Of a stretch of 64,000 nt of DNA, positions 51,719-63,678 are shown one piece after another. The stretch spans positions 8,162,646-8,226,645 of the forward strand of contig OZ007514.1 in assembly GCA_963931865.1 (NCBI GenBank), given 5' to 3'. Each line of letters opens with the position of its first letter. The first letter of the stretch is position 1. Position numbers and translations under genes: made by a program. Under the pieces are notes generated by a model. That model did no database searches, was not told the DNA's origin, and was given only the letters and a program-made list of their open reading frames with translations. The DNA comes from Axinella damicornis. Lineage: Eukaryota > Porifera > Demospongiae > Axinellida > Axinellidae.

Positions 51719-54700
51719 ATGTCGAATGTGACAGTGTTGCGTAGGTGTACATATGCAGCATGTGGACTGCTCATTCTGCTTTTACTTGTACTAAGCCAGC
51801 TGGGTTACCATCAACTCAACAGTAAGTTCCAATCCATTTCTGAATTACTGTGTGCATGCATCGTAATATTATAGGGTCCACATAGCTACTAAGCAATCCC
51901 TGTGAGTTGCATGCACGTATACTGAAACTAGACGCTCGAATTTCCGCCTGATGGTTCATTTGTGTCACTCAGATTGTGAGAAATGAATAGGGTCCTGGTT
52001 AGCAAAATAATGGAAACATTTAGGATGTGCATACAGGCCTGCAGTTGACAAAAATTAGCCTCGTTCCCAACTACCGAGCGCCTGGGACGAGGCTAGGCAA
52101 AAATGAGCTACAGATCATGCATGTCAATCTTGCCATACTAAGGCGAACAGTGTGTATGCCTACACACTGTATGGCAGTCTCCATATATTGGCGCTGTTAA
52201 CTTGTTTTCGACCATGGTAATTTTGTATACCATCAATGTACACATCATGGTATTGGAGCAAATCCTGCCACATGCCATTCAATTTTGTCATGTATCTCAT
52301 GATCGATGTCCCAAGACCAAATGTACGCCGATAATCAGTGATAATGACCCAAACGATCTTTAGAAAATAAGATGCTGCAGTGCTTAATTTAAACCCACTG
52401 TATACTGTACATTGTGCTTACCTTTTACATATACAGATGCTGCAGTGCTTACTCCACCAAAGCTATTGACCTCGGTAAGCCAAAATTTATGACGTGAAGC
52501 TATGCTCCAGTACAGTGCCAACAGGAGCTTTGTATAGAGGTATCCATTCTCGGACAGTTAAAGTACAGTCAGCTAGTACGATGGTACCTAGTAAGTAAGG
52601 TAATCGAATGGTAAGGTAAAGATCAACGTTCACACTCAAAACAGTCCTGAAATCAGATGTATAGCTTGTACACCACGGCACTTTTCCCGAGGTGACCAAG
52701 ATGGTCATGAGATTCGCATTCCGTATTTGGGTGATGTTACTCACTAGTGGGTAATTACTTTGGGTACAGGTGTATAGTGTGGCACATTGCATGGACTTTG
52801 TTGTCCCTGGAGTCGGTGCAGAGGCACAATAAAGCTTTAAGGAATGCTTATTATAGGTCTCTTAACACATCCTATTCTTAAGGTAGGTCTCTTACATATA
52901 ATTAAATTCATAATCACTTAGGCCTAATGTACATTCCTGCGGTGTTGCCGTGACAATTAGGGAAATCGAGTTCATGTGGCTAGTAACTAAGTGAAACTTG
53001 ACCTGTGTTCACCCTAATGGGACTTCATCGTAATCTTCATCATCTGGGAAGTTTTCCCGCTGCATTAACACATAATCCCAGTGCGCATTCGTGATCTGGG
53101 AACGAGAAAGATGTAAACTCGCTTTGTTGCGAAGTTTTATCAAGAAATAAGTCTGGATTTGGCTGCTCCAGTGCTCCGCCTTAGGGAACTTTTCTGTGTG
53201 TTTAGCATTAGTAGTCCATACGATGGTAGGCTGCAGAAAAGCTTCGTGTTTATAAATGCTATTGTAACCGAGATCCTGTCAACCAGCGAGCCAGTTAACA
53301 AAAGACTACTGACAATGTTTTATCTTAGTGCCCATAAGCCCAAAACAATTTTTACATTATAGCTTCTTAAGTAGATGGTTTCACTTCTTTAGGCTGTTTC
53401 ATATGGGCGGGAAGGAACAATTAACAAACGATCCTGTCTGAATTCAATCAACTATATGGAAGCACATCCCTGCCAGCTTGAGTGGGGTATTGCCATACTA
53501 GATTAATTCTCAGATCTATAGATTGGGAAGTGGGAAAACAGAAGTGATAATGTTATGCAGATTATGTGATGTGGCACAGGTGTAATAGTAATAACCTTTA
53601 GCTATATACTAGTTGAGGACAAAGAAGTGATGCTAACCTAGCTCTTGAATTTTAATTACATGCAGCCAGTAGACGAAAGATGTTATATTGACCGGAACAA
53701 GACACAACGAATTGTGATTATTGGAGCAGGCCCTACAACACTGGGAGCTGCATACAGGCTGTATGAACTTGGTGTACTAGCTAGCAACACTCAAGTAGTC
53801 ATTCTCGAGCAAGAAGATGGGCCTGGAGGTACCGCCAGCTCATATCGTGACAGTAACGGCTTCCTTTGGGATAATGGTGGCCATGTTGTCTTCTCCCATT
53901 ACCCATACTTTGAAACAGTTCTCAATAAATCAGTGCAGGAATGGAACAAGCATTCCCGGGCATCGTACGCATTCATGATGGGTTCAAGTGGAAAGAGAAG
54001 GTTCATACCATACCCAGTACAGCACAACATCCATGTGATGGATACCGAGGAACGGGAAACATCTATAAAGGGTCTTGAGCAAATAGTCAAACATCCAACT
54101 AACAGTAATCCCAAAACACTTGATGATTGGTTACTTAGAAATTTTGGAGAAGGACTTTGTGAGGTGTTCATGAGAAAGTACAATCGTAAAGTATGGACTG
54201 TGGACCCAACAGAGATGAACTCCATCTGGGTAGGTGCATATGTAGCTGTTCCCAATGTGAACGAAATTAAGGACAAAATTGCCAAAGCTAAACGAACTGA
54301 CAAGGATGACGCAAAAGCAAAAGATTCAGAGTGGGGACTTAACCATTTCTTTAAGTTTCCACGCTATGGAGGAACTGGAGCGGTTTGGAAGGGTGTTTCA
54401 AGCCTACTTCCACAGGGATGGTTCCACTTTCATCAAAAGGTCATAGCAGTTAACACACAGATTAAGTCTCTCCATGTGCAAGTAGCAAATGCTCCTGAAA
54501 CTGGATACAAACTGAAGTATGACTACCTCATATCAACCCTTCCAATCGACTTACTGCTGCAGATGCTGACAGGCAATGACACAAATTTGGCTGAAATGAA
54601 GAGCATAGGTACAAAGTTTGTCTATTCTCACACACATGTTGTGGGAATTGGACTAAAAGGACAGCCTCCAGAGTTCCTAGCCAACAAGTCATGGATGTAC

Positions 54701-55828
54701 TTTCCAGATTCAGACTCCCCATTCTATCGAGTGACTGTATTCTCAAACTATGCTGATGATACTGTTCCTGACCCTGGCAAGGTTTGGTCACTGATGTGTG
54801 AGGCTGCAGAGCCAAAGTATGGTGGAGATCTAGCTTATTGGGGTAAAGAACAGTTAACTGAGAATACTATAACTGCTCTGCTTAACTATGGCTTTATTGA
54901 AAGGGAGCAAGTACTATCTACATATCATCATCGTTTGGAGCATGGTTACCCAGTGCCGTTTCTGAAGAGGGAGAGACTGCTTGCCACAATCCAGCCTTGG
55001 CTTGAATCGAAAGGTATCTACTCACGAGGTCGGTTTGGCGGATGGCGATACGAAGTGAGTAGCCAAGACCACTCAGTTATGCAGGGATTGGAAGTAGTAG
55101 ACTTCATTATGTTTGGAATCCCTGAGGAAACCTATCCTCACCCCAACTTAGTCAACTCCATGAAGAGTTCTGACCGTACTCTGCACTGCCAACCACCACC
55201 TAAGTCAGTGCCTGATTACGAGTTTGTTATTGCTCACTATAAGGAAAACCTCGCCTGGGCTCTGCCATATGCCAACCACTGCCATGTCTACCACAAAGGA
55301 GGTCAACGTAATCCACGACTCCAGTTTAAACTGTGGGAGACCTTACCCAATGTTGGCCGGGAAGGACACACCTACTTGCATCACATAATCCATAACTACC
55401 ACTGCCTTGCTAATGTGACAGTCTTTCTTCAAGCAGACTTTGGACATCTTAGAAATCGGAAGCAGTATCACAACCAATTTGATTATATCACCGAGAGCAG
55501 AACCAAGCAATTTTCAACTAGGTTGATGACTAAGCAATCCAACTGGGGAAAGATTGAATGGTCAGGAAAGTGGGTAGGGATGATGGAAAGAGGTGAAATA
55601 CGCCTCACTAATCAAACCTTGGGAGAGTTTTGGCAAACAATCTTTGGCACCCCACATCCACGTGTAATAACTGCCACTCACGGAGGGGTGTTTGGAGTGA
55701 CCAGACAGCGGATACATTCGCATCCCAGGGAGTTTTATGAGAAGCTGATTGTTTACGTCAGTGATCACCCCAATCCAGAGGAAGGTCATTACTTGGAACG
55801 GCTGTGGCCATCAATTTTTGGATTCTAG
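51719..55828 (+). CDS. Type II membrane-anchored UDP-galactopyranose mutase fused to DUF3431, 767 aa
   Basis: Exons 51719-51821, 52437-52474 and 53666-55828 join in phase (1 then 0) across GT-AG introns. Exon 1 encodes a short basic head (VTVLRRC) and a membrane helix (CGLLILLLLVLSQLGY), an uncleaved signal-anchor layout. Residues about 62-540 match eukaryotic UGM, which interconverts UDP-galactopyranose and UDP-galactofuranose with reduced FAD. Visible landmarks: dinucleotide fold VIIGAGPTTLGAA, DNGGHVVFSHYPYFE, FMRKYNRKVWTV, WGLNHFFKFPRYGGTG, MYFPDSDSPFYR, STYHHRLEHGYPVP and GRFGGWRYEVSSQDHS. Residues about 566-767 match DUF3431 (FVIAHYKENLAWALP, LPNVGREGHTYLHHI, NVTVFLQADFGH), a family of unknown function with glycosyltransferase-like context. 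Six N-x-S/T sequons (NKT, NKS, NDT, NKS, NVT, NQT) support lumenal exposure. A start at ATG 53660 would give a soluble 722-residue form, so both starts need testing. No breaks. Host-like gene, the clearest in the window. Confidence 0.88.
52056..52095. mobile_element. Minimal TAGCCTCG-family remnant in UGM intron 1
   Basis: TAGCCTCGTTCCCA and TGGGACGAGGCTA separated by 13 nt: only the two ends of the family remain. Confidence 0.8.
53009..53095 (-). CDS. Candidate terminal exon antisense to UGM intron 2
   Basis: After CTCGTTCCCAG the minus strand reads ITNAHWDYVLMQRENFPDDE and DYDEVPLG then TGA, 28 codons in phase 0. The acidic tail (DDEDYDE) and good acceptor look like a real last exon. Its upstream exons would have to lie inside or beyond the UGM gene and were not found. 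It may be a relic. Confidence 0.35.
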   Translation of the reverse strand: MTNAHWDYVLMQRENFPDDEDYDEVPLG

Positions 55829-56294
55829 CTAATGCAACAGACAACTGTAGAGATATTGTTATAGCATACAGTCATCATTCCGTAGTTATAGCGATATGAC
55901 TTTGCTGTGAGTCACCGAATGCAAACATTTTACCAAACTGCCTTAGCATGGTCACATGCTTTCACCTTACTTGCATGGATGCCACTTTGCTACATACTGC
56001 TTATCATGGTATACATGTACCTCTGCTGAATGTATTTCGGACCAGAAGGCAGCACGTCTAACCAAGACAAAACCTCGATGTAGCTACATACCCGAATAAT
56101 AATAGTGATGTAGCTAGCAGTTGCAAGGAGCTCAAGCATGTGTGTGCAACTGGGACGGTGAATATCTAGAGCTAACTAAGCCTTTAACCAAGGGCAAAGG
56201 AAATTATGAAACATTATTGTGAAACTATAGCAAAAATGATGACTACTTGCAGTAAAGCTGAAATATTATAGCAACAAGCACATGCGCAATGTTT

Positions 56295-56437
56295 TCACTG
56301 ACACAAAACCTCAGCAGCAGCCAGACCAATCCCACACAGACGGCACAACTGCTCAACATACATTCCGTGGATCTCCAATGGGTTCACGAGCTGTAACAGA
56401 TGCCACAGCAAGTTTTGCATTATCAGAGGAATAGCTC
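56295..56437 (-). CDS. Candidate helical exon
   Basis: After TGCAG the minus strand is open for 46 codons: AIPLIMQNLLWHLLQLVNPL then EIHGMYVEQLCRLCGIGLAA, ending AEVLCQ and TGA. Leucine spacing is amphipathic and repeat-like. No family recognised; it could be an orphan exon or chance. Confidence 0.3.
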
Positions 56438-56697
56438 CTGCATTGTTAGTACGAATTTACCGGTATGTGCATATGGGTGTTAAACACAGGTGTTCCTAAT
56501 TTATATTGCATCCCCGGGAAAAAAATCTAAAATGTGTACAACAACATTAATTAAACTTTCATGGTAATATCAACTTCATGATTGAGTAGATCACTGCATG
56601 GAATTTAGCTAACACCATGCAAACAAACATTAATTATTTGTACGTACTATCCAAAACCGTGAGCTGTTTATATAATTAATGGGTGTGATACTGTGGG

Positions 56698-56700
<3 letters not shown>

Positions 56701-56731
<31 letters not shown>
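56701..56731 (+). repeat. 31-nt poly-G tract
   Basis: Uninterrupted G preceded by GGGGGA. One of four 31-42-nt G or C homopolymers in this window. Confidence 0.95.
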
Positions 56732-56734
<3 letters not shown>

Positions 56735-58639
56735 TGTCTGCAGCGTAAGTTCCATGCATGCCCTTTTCTTTGACTGCAGTGAGTGCAATAATATTATAGT
56801 CAGGTGGCTTATGACCACATTTTGAAAATATGGGGATGGACCTGAGATTTTTCTCCCAGTTAGGTCATTGTCTTTGAAATTGAGGTAGGAGCCAGAAATC
56901 TGAGAGCTTGCAAAAAAATTATTATGTGTATTGATTTTTGCAGGCTTCCACATGCAGAGTAGCATAAGTGTAGGAATGATTTATATGTAGAAGAGGTGGT
57001 GAAGGTGTCAATCTGTGTTGCAGAGGGAGTGTCGATAAGAATCGTTTGTTTAGTTTACATACAAACTATATTTAGCCCAACCATGCACACCCTGGCAGCA
57101 TTCAGCATTACATTCAATAATAGACGTACTATTATCCTCCATATACGTGTCAGAAGGTCCTGGCTGACTTAAGCCTGTTCCTACACCTATGGGTAGGTTC
57201 TGAACTTCAAACTCTCATACAGTATCATCCCTCAAGTTGTTGCTATTGGATATGGTCTGAGATTGAACCCTCCCATTCGGACTTAAGCACCCTTGGAAAC
57301 ACTCCAGCAGCTTTAACCCACACACGAACTAAGGGCAGTGTGACTTGGTAGAGGGCTAGTCGGATTAAAGTTCCCATGTAAGGGTTCTTCTGATATTAAG
57401 ATTAAGAATATGGGAGTAGCTAGCTATTGCATTGTTTGGAGTTTAAGTTACAGAAGAAAATCAAAGCTCTGTTTGTACCTGGATTGGGTATCACACAGTC
57501 ATAGTCTGCCAGTAAACCACTCCTGAGGCACCCTGAATGACATTCCTCTATGGATTCAGGTATATAGCTAACTGAATCGGCTGTTTGGTTTTGGCTAAGA
57601 CACTGTTATGGACCAGTTCAGTATGAAACCATGCAAGCATAATTTAATGTGAGCAAACTGCAAACAGCAACAAAGAGAGACATGACACCGACGGCAGTGC
57701 TAGAGTTCGGAAGCAAAGTTGATATAGCTCAACACCAGGATCCTAGACAAGAGTACTAAGCTGAAGAGTGTATAGGATGGGGCGTCTTCATAAATTCAGG
57801 TGCTTGATGGTGCTGCTGCACTTCTTGTCCACCACCAAAATCACTTCTATACACTTTCAAGGAACATGCATGCTATAGTGGTGGTTTTATTCCTCACATC
57901 ATGGGTGTGTTTCCATGTAAACGAAGGCTTGGGTTTCCCTGGGATATGAATTCCAGTCCTCTCCCCCTTCCCCCAAAATGCTGAGGTTGTTCTGTTGTTT
58001 ACAAATGCTATTGCGGCACTCATAAAATGTTGCCTACCAGGCTGAGATATGGACGACAAGCGAACTCACAGCCAGTCATGGCTTCCTGTATGGAGCACAA
58101 TTATGATATAACTAGTACAACTCACTTTTCCCATGGCCAGCTGTTTCCAACTATAGGACTGGACACGTGACTTCATCACTTGCTGATCTCATGTACCCAA
58201 TTGCAAAGGGAGTGCCCATTCCCAGGAAGTTATGACATCACTATCCATAATATTAAAGCTCATTTTACTCAACTTGGCTTTCATGCAAAATCTTCCATTT
58301 TTGCTCTCACAATATAGCTACTAGTATCCCAACTTTTAGTGCTCATATATACGTAGGGAAAACTTCTGGACGTGCTCGAGCCAAGTGGGTCCCCACAGCT
58401 CTGGAAACGTTGAGGACAATGAGAAACAAGGTCGAGCTATGTTGCGTACTTCCAAACTATCAATCTTTAAATAGGAATGTCAATGAAAGGCAACAATGAA
58501 GTACATGAGAGCAGATGTATAAGTCTGCAGTACCTACCCTTTCACTGGATGGCAATGAAACAATTATAGACAAGGACAAGCCATCAACGTTGAATAGATA
58601 GCTACTTGTCTTGTTGCTTCAGTGAGTCATTGCCACCCC

Positions 58640-60060
58640 TGCATGACCCAGATGTGTTATCTGAAACTACACCATCAGAGGTTAGCCCTACCACTAGTGA
58701 GGAACTATTCTGTCCTGAGGAAATACATTCTGCTGCAACCAATAAACACCTCTAGCTAAATCAAGTGGCCCAGATAAGATTTCTGGCAAGATGTTGAAGG
58801 GAACAGAACTAAGTATTGCTGTCCCAGTTACTAAGCTCATAACATACGTAAATTATCTATCACAACTCGAATCAAATTTTCCGGAACCTCTTCTCCATTG
58901 CAAGTAGTGGTCCCCAAATCCTCTGACAAGGGCAACCCTATATACAAACTACTGTCCTATAATTATCATTGCTGCCCATACTGATTATGAAACACATTTG
59001 CAGTATTCTGACAGATCACCCAAAACCATTCATTGGGTCCCAGTTTGGCTTCTAGAAGAGAAAATTGGCAAAAACTGCTCTACTGGAAAGTATTCACAAC
59101 TGGTTGCAACTGCTAGGGAGTGGTGAAGATGTAGGAGCAGTTTTGTTAGAAGGCCTTGGACTCTGTGCCTCACTGTGCACTGATAGACAAGCTCAAGAAC
59201 AACAATAATTATCTCAACCCTGTACTTCTCCGCTGGATACTGACTCGGCTACCTCTCTCCCTAGCTGGAGGCAACAGGTTTCTGTGAATGGTGTGACATC
59301 AGAGCCGCTAGCTACCTGTCTTGTCAGGGTCATCGATCCCCTTTTGTTTTTGCTACAATTATAATGATGGCATCAAAACACAGCCCTTATCTGACACTAA
59401 GTTAGTACTCTATGCACATGCTACTCTACAAACCGAGTATATTGATTTTGCACAGTTGCAACAAGACACTGACGGTATCTCTCTGACTGGGTTGGCAGAA
59501 CAAAAATGCAAATTAAATGCACATCACAATTAAGGAAGACTAACTTTTGCGTTCATCCCGATGCAATCCCTAACCTTTGTGGCCAGTCTCTGGAGAAAGT
59601 CAACAATACCGATCTACCGCTATCAGGTGACCTATCCTGGTCCCAGCATATCAGCAACATAATATAATACCGTTACGTACTAAAGCCAGAAAACTCCTTG
59701 GCCTTATCTACCACGCTGTTTCTCCACCATGCACTCTGAGTCTAGCTATTTGCTATTTCAGACATGTACAATTATCTCAATAGGTGGACCCAATATGCCA
59801 GTCCAGTTTGGTGCCCTTACAAAACGGGCAAAGTTAAGACAGCTTAATTGGCTCGTCTGTATAATATAGCTTCTGCATTGTACGACATGTTCTTCTGGAT
59901 ACAGGGAGCATTTTTCCTCCTGGGAAGCACACCCTTAGGTATACGGGATTCCATTACACCCGTGGTATTCTAACTACATAGTGTCGACTGGGACCAATTC
60001 TCTTTTATCCTTCTTTGTATGTTTCTAACCAGAGAAATCTGCAGATACATGCACAGTTTC
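58640..60060 (+). pseudogene. CR1-type LINE ORF2, heavily decayed
   Basis: Recognisable pieces in changing frames: SSGPDKISGKMLKGTELSIA, a degraded PIPK/NYRPIS zone, GSQFGF, the DSVPH relic in CTTGGACTCTGTGCCTCAC, VSVNGVTSEP, KLVLYAHATLQTEY in place of the catalytic YADD region, and SGDLSWSQHISN. The order follows ORF2 at 29784-32558. The catalytic YADD is replaced by YAHA, so the copy is dead. Confidence 0.85.
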
Positions 60061-60395
60061 CATGCAACACGTACGTTCAACCGGATCCAGTTTCCAACTA
60101 AATCTTTGTACACATAATTATATAGACATGGCATGCATGATTCCGGTTCATGCAGGAAACCTGATCATATCATAGCGCTCCTCTGTGGAAATTTGACTAC
60201 TGCAGCATGAATTCCGTAGGTCAAAGTATGATTTAGGTTACTGTCTGAATGTCTGCTATATATGAATGGTTGCTGATATTGGTCTGAATACAATCTGAGA
60301 AACACCTGAAATTATCTGATAAAAGTGTGCAAATACATTTGCTGAATACCATACAAAAAGTAACCATGCATGTGCATACCAACGTTCGTAAGCGC

Positions 60396-60789
60396 TAGCC
60401 TCGCTCCCAGGCCATTCCCACTGCTGGTATTTGATCGCTTGCAGAATGCAAATATGGCAGGGTAAGACCTATATAGGACATCTGGTCATGTGCGATAACG
60501 TCAGGTAGACAGATGGTAGACACACAGGGGGTGTTATAGTACCCGTTTCAAGTCAATCCGTTGATCCCCGACATTGTGAACAACAAACAGAACTGGTCGT
60601 CTGCCTTGTGTACACTGACATCCTGCCTTTAGATGGATAGTACGGAATTGAGATTCTTTGCTGGGCACTGCCCCCTGTGTGTCTACCACTGTCTACTTGA
60701 CATCATCACACGTGACCAGATTTCCCCGCCGTATTTGCATAATGCATGCATCAAATACTGGCTGAGGGAATGGCCTGGGAATGAGGCTA
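60396..60789. mobile_element. 394-bp TAGCCTCG-family element with long TIRs
   Basis: TAGCCTCGCTCCCAGGCCAT at the left and ATGGCCTGGGAATGAGGCTA at the right, with further pairing (ATTTGATCGCTTGCAG versus GCATGCATCAAATACTGG; GGTAGACACACAGGGGG versus CCCCCTGTGTGTCTACC) over about 155 bp per arm. Confidence 0.9.
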
Positions 60790-61446
60790 TGGAAAACTTA
60801 GGATACTGAAAATTACTCTTAATAACTCAAGGTTATTATAATAATACTACTTAAATTGTATGAAGTTTGTCAACATAATCATTGTATTTCGGGTTCTTGT
60901 GTCTCACGCGACCCCTGTCTGCAGGCTTGGGAGGGACACCCAATATGGCAGGAACATTTTCCCCCATCCAAATAAATAAATATGTCACCATCCTGTAGAC
61001 AAAAATATTGTATGTAAATTCCTTATAATTATAGCTAGTGTGATCTCATTTACATACACATAACCTCCTAGCTCTCACATACTTGAGAAAACGTGCACTG
61101 ATTGCACTGAACGTGTATTATATTACCGGAAGTGGATGGGAAACAGACACAATAATTAATAGTCTCGCAAGCGGAATCCCAAAGATTAGACGTGTTATAG
61201 TTGGGCTCACGCACTGAGGAGATTGGCAGTTCTATATAACGCCTAGCAGCGAATTATTTCAGAACAGCCTGAGCAACAGGAGTTTCCATGGTTACTCCAA
61301 CTACTGCAAATGACAGCTGTGCTGTGTTGCCAACAGTCAACAGACGATCAGTGTTGCATTGAGTGGTGTATTGATCATATAGCCTACAACTGAAGCTGGA
61401 GATCACACACCACACATGACAAACATTGAGGCCTGTAATGGTTCAG

Positions 61447-61516
61447 TAGCATCGTTCCCAGGCTCTACTGAAAGTGACGAAAAGCTGGGCAATGGCCTGG
61501 CCTGAGAACGAGGCTA
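61447..61516. mobile_element. 70-bp TAGCCTCG-family remnant
   Basis: TAGCATCGTTCCCAGGC to GAGAACGAGGCTA with the internal GACGAAAAGCTGGGC also seen in the 14900 copy. Confidence 0.8.
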
Positions 61517-61519
61517 ATG

Positions 61520-61750
61520 ATTTGGCACAGGCACATTGAAAATTTGAAATGTCCCTCATCATTTAGACAATGAGATAAATAATTCTTTTTTCCTCGCTGA
61601 ATTTGTATGCACTTTTAACTAACTTTAAGTTGCCACATGTAGGTCTTCTGGTCTCACACCAAGTATCTATTGTCAGGTAGAGGCTCTGGAAGCTTCACAT
61701 CATCGTCCTGGGGGTCATCAGTCAGATGTTTTCAAACGTCACCTGATGAA
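61520..61750. other. Unique stretch with a weak minus-strand exon candidate
   Basis: On the minus strand CCCCCAG precedes a frame reading DDDVKLPEPLPDNRYLV and a stop (about 61658-61712). Composition is coding-like but nothing else supports it. Confidence 0.25.
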
Positions 61751-61754
61751 TGTA

Positions 61755-62025
61755 CATGTAGGTGCATGTGTGTGTCGTTAGTGTACATGTAGGTATGTGG
61801 ATGTGTCGTGGGTGTAGGTGCATGGGTGTGTCGTGGGTGCAGGAACGTGGATGTGTCGTGAGTGTAGGTGCGTGTGTCATGGGTGCAGGTGCGTGTGTGG
61901 AGGTGGAGGTACAGGTGCGTGGGTGTGTCGTGGGTGCAGGTGCATGGGTGTGTAGTGAGTGTAGGTGTGTGTGTGTGCATGTACTGTATGTGCAAGTATG
62001 TATAATGTGTGTGCATGTGTGTCGT
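61755..62025 (+). repeat. Degenerate 24-26-bp GT-rich minisatellite
   Basis: Variants of GTGTGTCGTGGGTGTAGGTG with CATG spacers, about ten units. Long open frames over it on both strands are compositional. Confidence 0.9.
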
Positions 62026-62460
62026 GCTAGACTTACCTTCAACTGCTCTGCAAATTCATCAGGATGCCTTGCAAATCCGTGAGGGAGGGAGGATGAGGGA
62101 GGACGAGGGAGGGAGGGAAGGAGGGAGGGAGGGAGGGAGGAAGGGAGGGAGTGGGAGAGAGAGGATGAGGGTGGGAGGGGGAGGGAGGGAGGGAGGGAGG
62201 GAGGGAGGGAGGGAGGGAGGGAGGGAGGGAGGAAGGGAGGGAGTGGCAGAGAGAGGATGAGGGTGGGAGGGGGAGGGAGGGAGGGAGGGAGGAAGGAGGA
62301 AGAGAGGGAGTGGGAGAGAGAGGATGAGGGTGGGAGGGGTAGGGAGGGAGGGTGAGGAAGGGAGGGTGAGGACGGAGGGAGAGAAAGAGGGAGGGGGAGA
62401 GAAGGAGGAAGGGAGAGAGGGAGGAAGGGAGAGAGGGAGGAAGGGAGAATCTATAAGTTG
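62026..62460 (+). repeat. (GGGA)n / GAGG purine tract, copy related to 46938-47180
   Basis: GCTAGACTTACCTTCAACTG and CTCTGCAAATTCATCAGGA introduce 380 bp of GGGAGGGA-type repeats with a 160-bp internal repetition (GAGGATGAGGGTGGGAGGGG). The lead sequence is homologous to 46925-46960. Confidence 0.9.
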
Positions 62461-62769
62461 TGCCCACTACATGGACAAGTACACTACTGCCTTGATTACT
62501 GCAATTGGCTAAGATAAATAAATCTTGTGCGTTTCAAAGAGTAGCTGTGCTCAGCAGGATAATGTCTGGGACCGAGTGCAGTGCATACGTTGGACTCACA
62601 CTTGCGAGTCATGGTTGTAGTCTATCAGTGTTCCCTCGACCTTGACAATCAGATCCAGTGGGCTGCCAAACCTTCAGCAGAGAACACCACTGCAAGAACT
62701 CAAGAGCATGCACACAAGGAAAATCTACAATGATTGTTCACTTAGCGACCTGGCAGGTAACCTCTGGGT

Positions 62770-63362
62770 ATACCTTCATTTCTAACTTCAACAATTTGAA
62801 ACCTAGAAATACCACCTTCATTACACCCAGGTGTAGTCTATCAAGCTAGAGGTGAGAAGGCCTAGGTACGATGCTAATCATTACTGTGTGCTGCACTATT
62901 CCCACAGGGGAATAAGACAGAACAGCAGGACACACATGGCATTTGTGTATGTAGTAATTAGACCATGCCACTGAGGGGGTTGGACAGGTCTTATCCAGAC
63001 AAACAGGTGTGTAGCTATACCTATTGTACAGGACATCCAGTGCAATATACATATTGCACTGGGCAATATGTATATCGCACCAGATATGATTTGGGCGGGC
63101 TCTTCTCCACAATTATAATTCCTTGTTGGCTAGTTTTATAGTAAGGCTTCCCATGATAGAGCCAATCGTACCACGTACCCTTTGTCATTAGTCCCACAAG
63201 ACTCCATGAAACAGTCTCTAGCAAGTGATCACAGCTGGTGCATTTGTGTGGTGTACTGTGTGTGTGTGTCGTGTGTGGAGTTGCATGTGTGGGTGCATAT
63301 GTGTGTGTGCATGTGTGTGCATGTGCATGCATACGTGCATGTGCATGCATACTTGCATGTGT

Positions 63363-63412
<50 letters not shown>

Positions 63413-63678
63413 ATGCTGCCACAGCAGTTACAGGGAAGACATAATTTGTGAGGGGACAAAATCAGCTGGGAAGCTGCACACAGCAGCTGAACACAAGCAA
63501 GCCAGCTGTCTCACACACACCAAGAGTGTCCATAACACCACAGACCAATGACATCAAATTCACTGCTATCTGCCTCAACTTGTCCTCAAATACTACATCC
63601 AGAGTATTCGTGTTTAGTTGATGCATTCAGAACTGCTTGTTGTTTGTGTGCATATGCGTCTTGCTAGACTTACCTTAA
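62770..63678. repeat. Duplicated segment, copy 2 (matches 46083-46939)
   Basis: Same content as copy 1 with the (TG)n and a 35-nt poly-G (63377-63411). It lacks the GATGAAGGTC piece near 63204 and carries 7 extra bases (ACTTGTC, about 63578) and a few substitutions. Homology stops exactly at TTAA (63675-63678). Confidence 0.92.

Larger units (their letters stand above)
55829..58600. other. Non-coding stretch, one exon candidate and a poly-G tract
   Basis: No recognised gene beyond the exon candidate at 56295-56437 and the G tract at 56701-56731. A short minus ORF at 57847-58059 has no features that support it. The UGM 3' UTR must lie at its left edge, but no AATAAA was seen close to the stop. 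Confidence 0.5.

Noticed and set aside
52487..52792. 101-codon minus ORF opposite UGM intron 2
   Set aside because: No acceptor, donor or recognisable composition; likely chance.
53159..53362. 67-codon plus ORF upstream of the UGM main exon
   Set aside because: Starts at TTG, has no splice-phase fit with exons 2 or 3 and lies in the intron between them.
61722..62467. Thr/His-rich and Ser/Pro-rich ORFs of 94-142 codons
   Set aside because: Translation of GT-rich and GGGA repeats with no flanking coding sequence.
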